A stretch of 12,421 nt of DNA. Origin: Bacillota bacterium (GTDB lineage: Bacteria; Bacillota; Bacilli; Alicyclobacillales; SLC66). Positions within the stretch are counted from its first letter, which is position 1; each line of letters opens with the position of its first letter. Shown here piece after piece: positions 7,105 to 12,421 of the stretch. Made by a program: the position numbers and the translations under genes. The notes beneath the pieces are model-generated. The model was not told the origin of the DNA, ran no database searches, and worked only from the letters and a program-made list of their open reading frames with translations. The stretch lies in contig JAJZCJ010000066.1 of the NCBI GenBank assembly GCA_021846145.1, forward strand, positions 1-12,421, given 5' to 3'.

Positions 7105-7134
7105 AGAATACCTTATTGTCTGTTAGTTTGTCAA
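7105..7134 (-). promoter_or_regulatory. Promoter of the tRNA-Gly/tRNA-Leu unit
   Basis: A consensus -35 TTGACA (7134-7129) is followed after 18 bp by TATTCT (7110-7105) on the minus strand, about 27 bases before tRNA-Gly. The -35 lies inside the last codons of the metallo-hydrolase gene (Leu-Thr), so the promoter overlaps coding sequence. Confidence 0.6.
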
Positions 7135-7899
7135 CTTGACAGAAACGTTTAACCGCTTTTCTTCCCCAGGCTCTAACCACCAAATACGATTGATCAGTTC
7201 AGGATCTGATGCAACCAACGATCGCAACAACTTTGGCGGTTCATGGATCTCTTCTCTCGTTAGCTTAAACGCACCCCAATGTATTGGCAACATGTAACTT
7301 GCCCCCACATCGCGAAAAGCCTTCAACGCATCAGAAGGATCCATATGCATCATATGAAACCATTCCCGTGGTTCATAAGCACCTATCGGAATCAAAGCAG
7401 TCACGGGCTGATTACCGTTCATGCCAGAATTAAAATCATTCCGATAGCCTGTATCTCCAGCAAACCAGAATGAGTGATCCATTCCCTTTACAAATATACC
7501 AGCTGAAGAACGATACCTTTCCAGCCAACGCTTCCCCCGATGGTTCACTGGCGTTAAGCTGAATTGAAAATCTCCATGTGTAAATATTTGACCCATTTCT
7601 AATTCGTAAATGTTACGAAATCCAATGTTTTTTAGAAGCGACATGTGTCCCCGTGGACAAATCACGTCTGCAACGCTGGATCTCGCAATTTTGCGAAGCG
7701 TTTTACGATCAAGATGATCCCAATGAGCGTGTGAAAGCAATACATAATTGATCTGCTTTAAGTCATCGGACACATAGCCGGCTGGGCGCTTTCTACGCAC
7801 AACCAAAGCACGATTGGAAACGATCGGGTCAGTAATGAATCTTTGCCCATTCACATTTACCAACACTGTGGAATGCCCGATAAACTTGTAACTTATCAT
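7123..7899 (-). CDS. Metallo-beta-lactamase-fold hydrolase, NAPE-PLD/UlaG-like (COG2220)
   Basis: A 258-residue cytoplasmic MBL-fold protein. Dinuclear-metal motifs: HAHWDH (57-62), H120 in PVNHRG, D149 in FAGDTG, and H207 in PIHWGA. The opening FIGHSTVLVNVNG and the MHMDPSDA segment are typical of the COG2220 group, which includes N-acyl-phosphatidylethanolamine phospholipase D-like enzymes and the sugar-lactonase UlaG. The actual substrate is not deducible. The frame is open 16 codons further upstream, but ATG at 7899 is preferred because AAGGAG lies about 10 bases ahead and the product then begins at the conserved MISYKFIGHS. It is a single gene between tRNA genes on the same strand. Confidence 0.85.
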   Translation of the reverse strand: MISYKFIGHSTVLVNVNGQRFITDPIVSNRALVVRRKRPAGYVSDDLKQINYVLLSHAHWDHLDRKTLRKIARSSVADVICPRGHMSLLKNIGFRNIYELEMGQIFTHGDFQFSLTPVNHRGKRWLERYRSSAGIFVKGMDHSFWFAGDTGYRNDFNSGMNGNQPVTALIPIGAYEPREWFHMMHMDPSDALKAFRDVGASYMLPIHWGAFKLTREEIHEPPKLLRSLVASDPELINRIWWLEPGEEKRLNVSVKLTN

Positions 7900-7934
7900 C
7901 AGGCGACAACTCCTTACTAATCTAGGCGGAAATA

Positions 7935-7959
7935 AGAAAAAGCCCACTCCATTGAGCTT
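7935..7959 (-). terminator. Possible terminator after tRNA-Asp
   Basis: The minus strand can pair AAGCTC (7959-7954) with GGGCTT (7945-7940), including one G-U pair, around an 8-nt loop, and runs into TTTTTCTT. It lies 36 bases past tRNA-Asp and before the metallo-hydrolase start at 7899. The stem is short, so termination may be partial and some transcripts may continue into that gene. Confidence 0.5.
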
Positions 7960-7995
7960 ACACTCTTGCGTGGACCAACATCAATTATTTTAAAG

Positions 7996-8072
7996 TGGCG
8001 GAGCTGACGGGATTCGAACCCGCGATCTCCTGCGTGACAGGCAGGCATGTTAGGCCACTACACCACAGCTCC
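7996..8072 (-). tRNA. tRNA-Asp(GUC)
   Basis: 77 nt including an encoded CCA, with discriminator G. The acceptor stem GGAGCTG/CAGCTCC is perfect. The anticodon stem CCTGC/GCAGG holds loop CTGTCAC, giving anticodon GUC, and the T arm is GCGGGTTCGAATCCCGT. It has its own promoter. Confidence 0.97.
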
Positions 8073-8093
8073 AAGTCTCGATTGCACTATCAC

Positions 8094-8122
8094 AATTTAT
8101 CAAACAGCGACTCGATTGTCAA
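8094..8122 (-). promoter_or_regulatory. Promoter of tRNA-Asp
   Basis: A perfect -35 TTGACA (8122-8117) and TAAATT (8099-8094) are 17 bp apart on the minus strand. The predicted start near 8087 is about 15 bases before the tRNA. The promoter diverges from the MFS transporter gene. Confidence 0.65.
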
Positions 8123-8176
8123 CTTCCTTTTTCGCACACGATCTAGCGATGTCTGTCATTAATTGAACACTCGCCA

Positions 8177-8185
8177 TGGTATAGT
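8177..8185 (+). promoter_or_regulatory. Extended -10 promoter element for the MFS transporter gene
   Basis: TGGTATAGT fits the extended -10 form TGnTATAAT with one mismatch. No good -35 is visible 16-18 bases upstream, as is common for extended -10 promoters. It would give a leader of about 60 nt. Confidence 0.35.
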
Positions 8186-8252
8186 AGGCAACGGAGAGTT
8201 TTTTTGCATTGTCCGAATAAGACTGGCCACGTTTTACATAATGGAGGATTAC

Positions 8253-9410
8253 ATGAAACATGCTTTGGCATACTATTTTGGCAGTGAGATTTTTCTAAGC
8301 ACTGGGATCGGCATCGTTTTGTACGCTCTTCCTTTCTACTATGTCTCTCATCATACGACCGATACCGTAGTTGGATTCCTTTTTGCGGTCAATGCCGTCT
8401 GTGGAGGGCTCGCAGCATTGTTGCTAGGTCCCGTTGCAGACCGTATTGGCGCATCTAAAGTATGGAAATGGAGCAGCGCCATGCTGCCGATCAGTTACCT
8501 TTTGACCTGTTCGACGCATATCCTCACCCTTTGGTTTTTTACAACAGCACTGGCGGGATTATCTGGATCTCTGTTGATGAGCACGGAAAACGTCGTCTTG
8601 AGTTCCCTAAGCAAAACTCAAGAAAAATCAGGAATTTTGAGCAAGTTCGTCGCGATGTATATGTTTGTCATGGGGGCAGGTAGCATTCTGTCTGGTCAAC
8701 TCTGTGCAGACTTCGGCTTTCAAACGGCTGTGGAAATTGGAGCGGTTGTCTCCCTATGCGCGCTGCCTTTTCGGTTACTGGTTCACGCGCCAGACAACAT
8801 TGCTCATCGCGCGTTTCGACCCCCTTCCCAACGGATTCTTGCCATGAGCGGCTATGCTTGTCTGTTTGGCGTTGGTAGCGCTATGCTCAACCAGTTTGCC
8901 ACCCTGATAGTCCATAATCAGTTCGGCCTGTCCACCAGTGTCACGTCATGGGTATCTGCTGCAGCCACTTTTATGATATCGCTCGGATCGTGGTTTGTCT
9001 CCACGCTGATTCGTTGGTGGCGACGAAACCCCACGCTGCTGATCAGTTATCTTTCATCAATCGGGATCACAGCAGCGATGGCGCTAACGCGTAATCCATA
9101 CGCTTTCAGTGGACTCTACCTTGGGCGTACCGCGATGACAGCTATTCCCGGCCCGATCATCGACGCGACATTTTTGGATATGACGCCATCTACCGACTTT
9201 TCACAAATGTTTGGCGTACGCGTATTTGGCACCAATGTGGGGACAGCCATCGGTTCTTCCTTTGGTGGCATCATGCTTGGTCGCCATTTTGTCTCTTTGA
9301 TTGCGTTGACTTCCGCTTTAGTTTTTGTAGTCGCTGGCATTTATCTGTTTATATTGTTGCGCAAAGTGTCAATATCCGTTGAACATCATATAATCAATTC
9401 AGCTGGATGA
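8253..9410 (+). CDS. MFS transporter
   Basis: A 385-residue integral membrane protein with about 11-12 hydrophobic helices, the usual size for the major facilitator superfamily. The loop between helices 2 and 3 carries the motif A pattern in shortened form, GPVADRIGASKVW (about residues 52-64). A matching basic loop, RWWRRNPTL, lies at mid-protein. The substrate cannot be told from sequence; drug efflux or metabolite transport are both possible. An upstream in-frame extension exists from 8163, but ATG at 8253 is preferred because GGAGG lies 5-6 bases ahead and the protein then begins at the first membrane segment. It is monocistronic, divergent from tRNA-Asp. Confidence 0.85.
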   Translation: MKHALAYYFGSEIFLSTGIGIVLYALPFYYVSHHTTDTVVGFLFAVNAVCGGLAALLLGPVADRIGASKVWKWSSAMLPISYLLTCSTHILTLWFFTTALAGLSGSLLMSTENVVLSSLSKTQEKSGILSKFVAMYMFVMGAGSILSGQLCADFGFQTAVEIGAVVSLCALPFRLLVHAPDNIAHRAFRPPSQRILAMSGYACLFGVGSAMLNQFATLIVHNQFGLSTSVTSWVSAAATFMISLGSWFVSTLIRWWRRNPTLLISYLSSIGITAAMALTRNPYAFSGLYLGRTAMTAIPGPIIDATFLDMTPSTDFSQMFGVRVFGTNVGTAIGSSFGGIMLGRHFVSLIALTSALVFVVAGIYLFILLRKVSISVEHHIINSAG

Positions 9411-9416
9411 AGCGGC

Positions 9417-9489
9417 AATCGTAATTCCTGTGTACAAAAGATGGTGTTTTATCGCGGGTAGATAAGCGCTTATTTCACCGAATACGATT
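9417..9489. repeat. Nested inverted repeats downstream of the MFS gene
   Basis: The 7-base arms AATCGTA (9417-9423) and TACGATT (9483-9489) enclose GGTG/CACC arms and a perfect 12-base palindrome ATAAGCGCTTAT (9462-9473). There is no T run, so it is not a standard terminator. It could be a structured RNA end, a small repeat element or an integration-site remnant. The rest of the 9411-9590 gap shows no convincing gene. Confidence 0.35.
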
Positions 9490-9589
9490 CCCTTGTCCAA
9501 ATCTATTGAATTTTGAGTTAGCATTCATATGGCCTGCTGGATCACCCTGTACCACACCAAAACGGCAGGTTCCTCATTCGGAAGTATAT

Positions 9590-9614
9590 TGGAGAATAGG
9601 TGACTCGAACCCCT
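9590..9614 (-). pseudogene. tRNA 3' fragment (T arm plus acceptor strand), copy 1
   Basis: On the minus strand this reads as exactly 25 nt of a tRNA 3' end: a 5-base T-stem strand AGGGG, loop TTCGAGT, return strand CACCT (one mismatch), acceptor strand ATTCTCC and discriminator A. No CCA and no 5' half follow. It abuts the toxin gene, whose TAG stop codon shares its first two bases (9614-9613 with the fragment). The same 25-nt layout recurs at 10990-11014, so this is probably a displaced att-like tRNA end. Confidence 0.6.
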
Positions 9615-9927
9615 ACAACAACTGTCTCCACTCACGCCTACCATACAATATCCGGACAATAGTCACCGAGTCATTCATCTCTGAAACGATGTAGAACACG
9701 ATGTGATTGTCGACAAACAACATCCGGATTCCCCGGGAGGCTAGTCGTTCATCTCGCACGAGGGCATATCTATATGGCATTTTCACTAACTCCAAAATCG
9801 CTTCTTGAATTCTAGACAGCAAATGCCTCGCATTGAAAGGTTCCAGCCGTTCAAACGCGATATATTGGATAATTTCGCGCAAATCGGTTTCGGCAATTTC
9901 AGAAATGACGACTTTATAAGTCTTCAC
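9613..9927 (-). CDS. RelE/ParE-family type II toxin
   Basis: A 104-residue protein of the RelE/ParE superfamily, with an N-terminal VISEIAETDLREI helix and the central LVKMPYRYALVRDE motif. The C-terminal strands are FVDNHIVFYIV and VTIVRILYGRREW. RelE members cleave ribosome-bound mRNA and ParE members poison gyrase; the subgroup cannot be settled by eye. It starts with GTG at 9927, overlapping the antitoxin stop by 4 bases (GTGA), with GAGGA upstream. Its stop codon lies directly at a tRNA T-arm fragment, and a broken copy of the same gene lies 1.5 kb away. No truncation is seen. Confidence 0.88.
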   Translation of the reverse strand: MKTYKVVISEIAETDLREIIQYIAFERLEPFNARHLLSRIQEAILELVKMPYRYALVRDERLASRGIRMLFVDNHIVFYIVSEMNDSVTIVRILYGRREWRQLL

Positions 9928-10187
9928 TTCATGAATTCCTCTTCAATATCGCGTAGTACATCGCGAAACGGTCTGACCTTACCCTGTCTTACGGCCTCGA
10001 TCCCTTCATCAAGGAGCTTGTGCAATTCAAATTTTCCAACAAGCCCCTCGTAGGACTCGATACTCATGACCACCAAGTCTCCTTGACCGTTCTTGGTGAT
10101 GTAAACCGGCTCCATGTAATCATGGCACCATTTAGAAATCTCAACGTATTTGTTCCTCAGATCTGAACTTGGCCTGATGTTGGGCAT
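9924..10187 (-). CDS. Phd/YefM-family antitoxin
   Basis: An 87-residue antitoxin with the family's N-terminal DNA-binding dimer region, IRPSSDLRNKYVEISKWC, then VYITKNGQGDLVVMS and the IESYEGL helix. The acidic, less ordered C-terminus (DVLRDIEEEF) is the part expected to wrap the toxin. The ATG at 10187 is chosen over the upstream GTG/ATG because GGAG lies 8 bases before it and related proteins begin MPNIRP. It neutralises the RelE/ParE toxin encoded next and should repress the shared promoter. Confidence 0.88.
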   Translation of the reverse strand: MPNIRPSSDLRNKYVEISKWCHDYMEPVYITKNGQGDLVVMSIESYEGLVGKFELHKLLDEGIEAVRQGKVRPFRDVLRDIEEEFMK

Positions 10188-10209
10188 TTTCATCACTCCA
10201 GATCACAAT

Positions 10210-10238
10210 ATATCGTTATTATATCAACATATAGTTAT
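10210..10238. repeat. Direct repeat in the toxin-antitoxin promoter, possible operator
   Basis: ATATCGTTAT (10210-10219) and ATATAGTTAT (10229-10238) are direct repeats differing at one base, 19 bp apart, and flank the -10 region. Binding there by the antitoxin or toxin-antitoxin complex would autoregulate the pair. Confidence 0.35.
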
Positions 10239-10246
10239 CTAATCAA
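10218..10246 (-). promoter_or_regulatory. Promoter of the toxin-antitoxin pair
   Basis: Minus-strand TTGATT (10246-10241) and a perfect TATAAT (10223-10218) with a 17-bp spacer, about 30 bases upstream of the antitoxin start. It is one of the best sigma-A matches in the window, consistent with a strong, antitoxin-repressed promoter. Confidence 0.75.
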
Positions 10247-10318
10247 TCTGGCCGTTAATGCGCAGACACCGTCGATTCGTTCCCAGTGTTCCAGTTGTTC
10301 CGCGGCGGGTTGGTTGGC

Positions 10319-10682
10319 TCACACAAGATATTCCACCTTTCGTTCTATGCTTAGAATCATGCAGGAAAATCCGTGTTGCTTAGCTTGGCGCATCTGATCT
10401 AAGATCACACGTCCATCTACCGCTCCTGATACATTCATGCACCATTCTCAACGTTTCTCGGCCCGCGTCAATATTCGATATCCCTTTAACACGGGCGATT
10501 GAGTCGATGTCAATATGAAGTCCCAAATTTTGTTCAGGCGCAAACAATTCACGCAGGGTACTTTTCCCTGCGCCGTTTGGTTCGGAAAAAATCGTGAGGA
10601 CAGGCAGTCGACCATCAAACAAGTGGAATTTCCTTCTCTCGGTCTCTGCCTTTGTATTCAACAACTTGCGTGCGTCGCCCAT
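10319..10682 (-). pseudogene. Zeta-toxin-like P-loop kinase (COG4185 type), frameshifted
   Basis: The first reading frame (10682 down to about 10418) encodes VLTIFSEPNGAGKSTLREL, the Walker A of zeta-toxin-like kinases, where most members have AGPNGAGKST. HIDIDSIAR and RETLRMVHECIRSG follow, then the frame breaks up. In another frame, from 10417, the family sequence resumes as GRVILDQMRQAKQHGFSCMIL and stops at 10319-10321. The catalytic ETTLSG segment expected between the two parts is missing, so a deletion plus frameshift has inactivated the gene, and the C-terminal half is absent. Intact relatives phosphorylate UDP-N-acetyl sugars or act as toxins. Its start overlaps the preceding small gene by 68 bases. 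Confidence 0.7.
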
Positions 10683-10845
10683 CAGGATATTCCTTTATCC
10701 ATCGTCCGCAGTCGTCCTTATAGTAAACGGCTACGCCATCACGTTTAGCGCCTTTTCGAGCGTACTCTGCAACCTTGGATGCAGCCCGATCAAGTGCCTC
10801 CTCGTATTGGCTCCAATCCATCGCGATGAAAGGAGACGTAAACAC
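10615..10845 (-). CDS. Small hypothetical protein, possible antitoxin partner of the zeta-like kinase
   Basis: A charged 76-residue protein with segments MDWSQYEEALDRAASKVAEY, then DGVAVYYKDD and WIKEYPDGR. The pattern suggests an N-terminal helix followed by a small beta sheet. I recognise no named family. Its position directly upstream of, and overlapping, a zeta-like kinase gene is what is expected of a small antitoxin-type partner, but that is inference. The start is uncertain: GTG at 10845 gives 76 residues and ATG at 10821 gives 68, and neither has a good ribosome site. With its partner broken it may be a relic. Confidence 0.45.
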   Translation of the reverse strand: MFTSPFIAMDWSQYEEALDRAASKVAEYARKGAKRDGVAVYYKDDCGRWIKEYPDGRRTQVVEYKGRDREKEIPLV

Positions 10846-10989
10846 CTTATCGTTCGCGACACCACTGGATAACGAACTTTACATTCCTACCCCAGCCCCC
10901 ATCATCCCAAGAAATTGGCCAATGCGCAGGTTAAAATGAATGTCCACCCGATCTCAATAAACTACAATTTTACCAATGATCGTACCCAG
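10846..10989. other. Intergenic stretch without a recognisable gene
   Basis: I see no convincing coding region, hairpin terminator or promoter here. Short membrane-like or gene-like phrases appear on the minus strand but are broken by stops in every frame. The stretch is part of the decayed accessory patch. Confidence 0.4.
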
Positions 10990-11055
10990 TGGAGAATAGC
11001 GGATTTAAACCCCTGACCCCTGCGCTGCCAGTGCAGTGCAGTACGCTCCCACCGT
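10990..11055 (-). pseudogene. Degenerate tRNA-Ala(GGC)-like remnant, copy 2
   Basis: On the minus strand the 3' two-thirds of a tRNA can be read: D-arm side GGTGGGAGC; anticodon stem CTGCA/CGCAG (one mismatch) around loop CTGGCAG, anticodon GGC; variable GGGTC; T arm AGGGG-TTTAAAT-CCGCT (one mismatch); acceptor ATTCTCC; and discriminator A followed by CT instead of CCA. The 5' acceptor strand is missing and the T loop has lost the TTCGA core, so it cannot be functional. The acceptor ATTCTCC is identical to that of the fragment at 9590-9614. Confidence 0.55.
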
Positions 11056-11078
11056 GGTCAGTTTCACTGCTCAAATCC

Positions 11079-11209
11079 CTACAGCAACTGACTTCACTCC
11101 CAGTTCCCATAGAAAATCCGGACAACAGTAACCGATTCACTCATCTCGCACGACGACCTATTTAGCAGGCATTTTCTCTAGCTCAAAAACGGCTGCTCCG
11201 ATTCTGTCC
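11079..11209 (-). pseudogene. Broken second copy of the RelE/ParE toxin gene
   Basis: Translation on the minus strand gives DRIGAAVFELEKMPAK, a stop, then VVVRDE. After a shift of frame it reads EMSESVTVVRIFYGNWE, a stop, then SQLL and TAG. These match the intact toxin's SRIQEAILELVKMP, LVRDE and EMNDSVTIVRILYGRREWRQLL. The section between LVRDE and SEMND is missing. In the intact gene it is bounded by two TTCATCTC repeats (9674-9681 and 9748-9755), and only one such site (CTCATCTC, 11140-11147) remains here. The N-terminal third of the toxin and the antitoxin are not detectable. Confidence 0.8.
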
Positions 11210-11281
11210 AATAGGTTCCGTTGATTTCCACCAAACAAACGGAGTATATATGTTTACCAATAGTCAGTGTAAAATTACCGA

Positions 11282-11310
11282 CATACTACCTTGACTGTCA
11301 TGGTAGTATG
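11282..11310. promoter_or_regulatory. Inverted-repeat operator of the padR gene
   Basis: The perfect 9-base arms CATACTACC and GGTAGTATG are separated by 11 bases, with the -35 hexamer in the middle. PadR regulators commonly bind such palindromes in their own promoters, so autorepression is likely. Confidence 0.7.
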
Positions 11311-11319
11311 ATGTACGAT
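11291..11319 (+). promoter_or_regulatory. Promoter of the padR-pentapeptide operon
   Basis: TTGACT (11291-11296) and TACGAT (11314-11319) are 17 bp apart. The -35 sits inside the inverted repeat at 11282-11310. The start codon lies about 20 bases after the -10. Confidence 0.6.
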
Positions 11320-11339
11320 ATTGATGTTGAGGTGATGTT

Positions 11340-11669
11340 ATGAGCGAGAACAAAATCACATCCGACCTGCTGCGAGGACATACCGATACGATGATTTTGC
11401 GGCTCTTGTCCGAAGCTGATCGCTATGGCTACGAACTTGTCAAGCTGATTGCTGAGCGCTCAGGCGGTGAGTATGAGTTGAAGGAAGCTACGATGTACTC
11501 CAGCGTCCGACGGCTTGAGGCAGACAGTGATATTGAGTGGTATTGGGGCGATGGATCTCAGGGCGGACGGCGTAAGTATTTTCGGATTACCGAAAAAGGC
11601 AAGACCACTTACGCCAGTAACAAAAGCAATTGGGAGTACGCGAAGCGCGTGCTCGACACCTTATTGTAA
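11340..11669 (+). CDS. PadR-family transcriptional regulator
   Basis: A 109-residue winged-helix protein of the short PadR subgroup. Features: SDLLRGHTDTMILRLLSEADRYGYEL (shown in part: DRYGYEL), the recognition region KEATMYSSVRRLEADSDI, the wing GGRRKYFRITEKG, and a C-terminal dimerisation helix. ATG at 11340 follows GAGGTGA at proper spacing. The stop TAA is also the start of the AAGGAG site of the next gene, so the two are co-transcribed. PadR genes are frequently paired with genes for proteins with an N-terminal helical DUF1700/HAAS region, as here. The signal is unknown. Confidence 0.93.
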   Translation: MSENKITSDLLRGHTDTMILRLLSEADRYGYELVKLIAERSGGEYELKEATMYSSVRRLEADSDIEWYWGDGSQGGRRKYFRITEKGKTTYASNKSNWEYAKRVLDTLL

Positions 11670-11683
11670 GGAGATTGGATGTT

Positions 11684-12334
11684 ATGGATGAGAAATTGAC
11701 GTTCTATTTGAACGAGGTATTTGCGCCATATGATGGGATAAAAAGCGTTAGCGAACTAAAGGCTGACCTTCTCTCCGATTTGCAGGAGCGGTTCCGTGAA
11801 CTCAAAGCCGAGGGCAAGGACGATGAAACGGCTCTTGCAATGACCATTGACAGCATCGGCGACATTGAGCAAACGGTACAAGAGGTCGCCAACCTCTCTC
11901 GCTCGCTGGAGCGCCAGGTACTAATAAACTTCAATGCGAGCAATCTGCCAAAGAGTGACTTCGCGGGCGTGACCGTTCACAAGGGAGAATTCAAAGCGAG
12001 CGCGCTCTACGGAGCCGACTTTGCTGGTGCCGACTTGACTGGCAGCTCGTTTGCGGCCAGCGAGGTGCGTGAAGCCAATTTTGATGGCGCAAATCTGACA
12101 GACTGCAACTTTTCCACCACTGACCTTGCGGATGCGAGCTTTTGCAAATCCATCCTTGTACGCACCAACGTGAACGTTTCGACCCTGAAAGGCGCGAAGT
12201 TCATTGATACAAGACTGACCGATGTCAAGCTGACCAAGACCGACCTTAGAACCGCAACCTTTGAGAATTGTATCTTTAACGGCGTTGATTTCAAACTCAA
12301 CTTTCTCACACTGAAATGGGCAAATAGACCTTGA
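11684..12334 (+). CDS. HAAS/DUF1700-like plus pentapeptide-repeat protein, probably truncated
   Basis: 216 residues as read. Residues 1 to about 75 form a helical N-terminal region (ELKADLLSDLQERFRELK, then TIDSIGDIEQTVQEV) like the HAAS/DUF1700 or permease-prefix domains found next to PadR regulators. From about residue 82 to 204 there are some 24 pentapeptide-type repeats of the A(D/N)LXX or XXFXX kind (for example ADFAGADLTG, ANFDGANL). These predict a right-handed quadrilateral beta helix. After GVDFK (residue 204) the repeat is lost and the frame runs through LNFLTLKWANRP to a stop, coinciding with a transposase-like end on the other strand. I infer that an insertion removed the natural C-terminus. 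ATG at 11684 is used because AAGGAG lies 10 bases upstream. Function unknown. Confidence 0.85.
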   Translation: MDEKLTFYLNEVFAPYDGIKSVSELKADLLSDLQERFRELKAEGKDDETALAMTIDSIGDIEQTVQEVANLSRSLERQVLINFNASNLPKSDFAGVTVHKGEFKASALYGADFAGADLTGSSFAASEVREANFDGANLTDCNFSTTDLADASFCKSILVRTNVNVSTLKGAKFIDTRLTDVKLTKTDLRTATFENCIFNGVDFKLNFLTLKWANRP

Positions 12335-12419
12335 TATAACTGGGCAAACCGTTCATCCACTCTTGGAGTTGACGGCGAATCAAATTGGCGATTCGTTGGT
12401 TAGCTTGTTGGGCTACATC
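12306..12419 (-). mobile_element. C-terminal end of a transposase (insertion sequence), cut by window edge
   Basis: The minus-strand frame entering at 12419 gives 37 residues, including IANLIRRQLQEWMNGLPSYI, then KVYLPISV and a TGA at 12306-12308. The basic helix followed by LPSYI...YLPISV resembles the C-terminus of transposases of the IS4 group, as far as I can judge without a search. Its stop lies only about 10 bases from where the pentapeptide gene loses its repeat pattern, as expected for an insertion sequence end. The element would extend to the right of the window. No terminal repeat could be defined. Confidence 0.45.
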
Positions 12420-12421
12420 AT

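Noticed and set aside
8462..8683. Plus-strand open frame inside the MFS gene
   Set aside because: Out-of-frame overlap with a clear membrane transporter; no start signals.
9506..9694. Plus-strand open frame containing WRIGDSNP
   Set aside because: The phrase comes from antisense tRNA 3'-end sequence at 9590-9614, and the rest is antisense to the toxin gene.
10232..10318. Minus-strand phrase AEQLEHWERIDGVCALTA after the zeta-like pseudogene
   Set aside because: Only 28 codons, no start, and overlapping the toxin-antitoxin promoter; no family recognised.
12007..12360. Minus-strand open frame of 117 codons
   Set aside because: Antisense shadow of the pentapeptide repeats. The real minus-strand signal is the shorter transposase-like frame ending at 12306.
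1..12421. CRISPR array, prophage or replication origin
   Set aside because: No regularly spaced repeats, phage structural genes or DnaA-box clusters were seen.

Overview
The window looks like chromosome from a Gram-positive bacterium of the Bacillota, plausibly an acid-tolerant Bacillales/Alicyclobacillaceae-type organism. Evidence seen: AAGGAG/AGGAGG ribosome sites, sigma-A-like promoters, TTG and GTG starts, Firmicute-style tRNA genes, a PadR regulator and a c-di-GMP-I riboswitch. The lineage is inference; the secreted binding protein, with more Lys/Arg than Asp/Glu, fits an acidic habitat but proves nothing.

Left edge (1-232): the minus strand carries most of a c-di-GMP-I (GEMM-I) riboswitch aptamer with its own promoter. 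It reads out of the window, so the controlled gene is not visible.

233-6700: a tightly packed seven-gene minus-strand operon. In transcription order it encodes an alkaline-phosphatase-superfamily hydrolase, a secreted AfuA-like binding protein, two permeases, an ABC ATPase, a PHP-family (HisJ-like) phosphoesterase and a DeoR/GlpR-type regulator. Together these look like a complete import, dephosphorylation and sensing system for an unknown organophosphate (sugar phosphate, phosphodiester or phosphonate). A promoter, a cre-like site and a palindrome precede it, and a strong hairpin lies between the binding-protein and permease genes.

6790-9410: housekeeping. tRNA-Gly(GCC) and tRNA-Leu(UAA) share a promoter and a terminator. 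Beside them are a metallo-beta-lactamase-fold hydrolase of the NAPE-PLD-like group, tRNA-Asp(GUC) and a divergent MFS transporter gene.

9411-11280: a degraded accessory patch. It holds an apparently intact Phd/YefM-RelE/ParE toxin-antitoxin pair, a frameshifted zeta-toxin-like kinase with its small upstream partner, a second broken copy of the RelE gene, and two remnants of a tRNA-Ala-like gene in the same orientation, about 1.4 kb apart. The geometry suggests past integration at a tRNA gene or a tandem duplication that has since decayed.

11281-12421: a padR gene with a perfect inverted-repeat operator, coupled to a gene for an N-terminal helical (HAAS/DUF1700-like) plus pentapeptide-repeat protein. 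That gene appears cut short by an inserted transposase gene, whose C-terminal end runs off the right edge.
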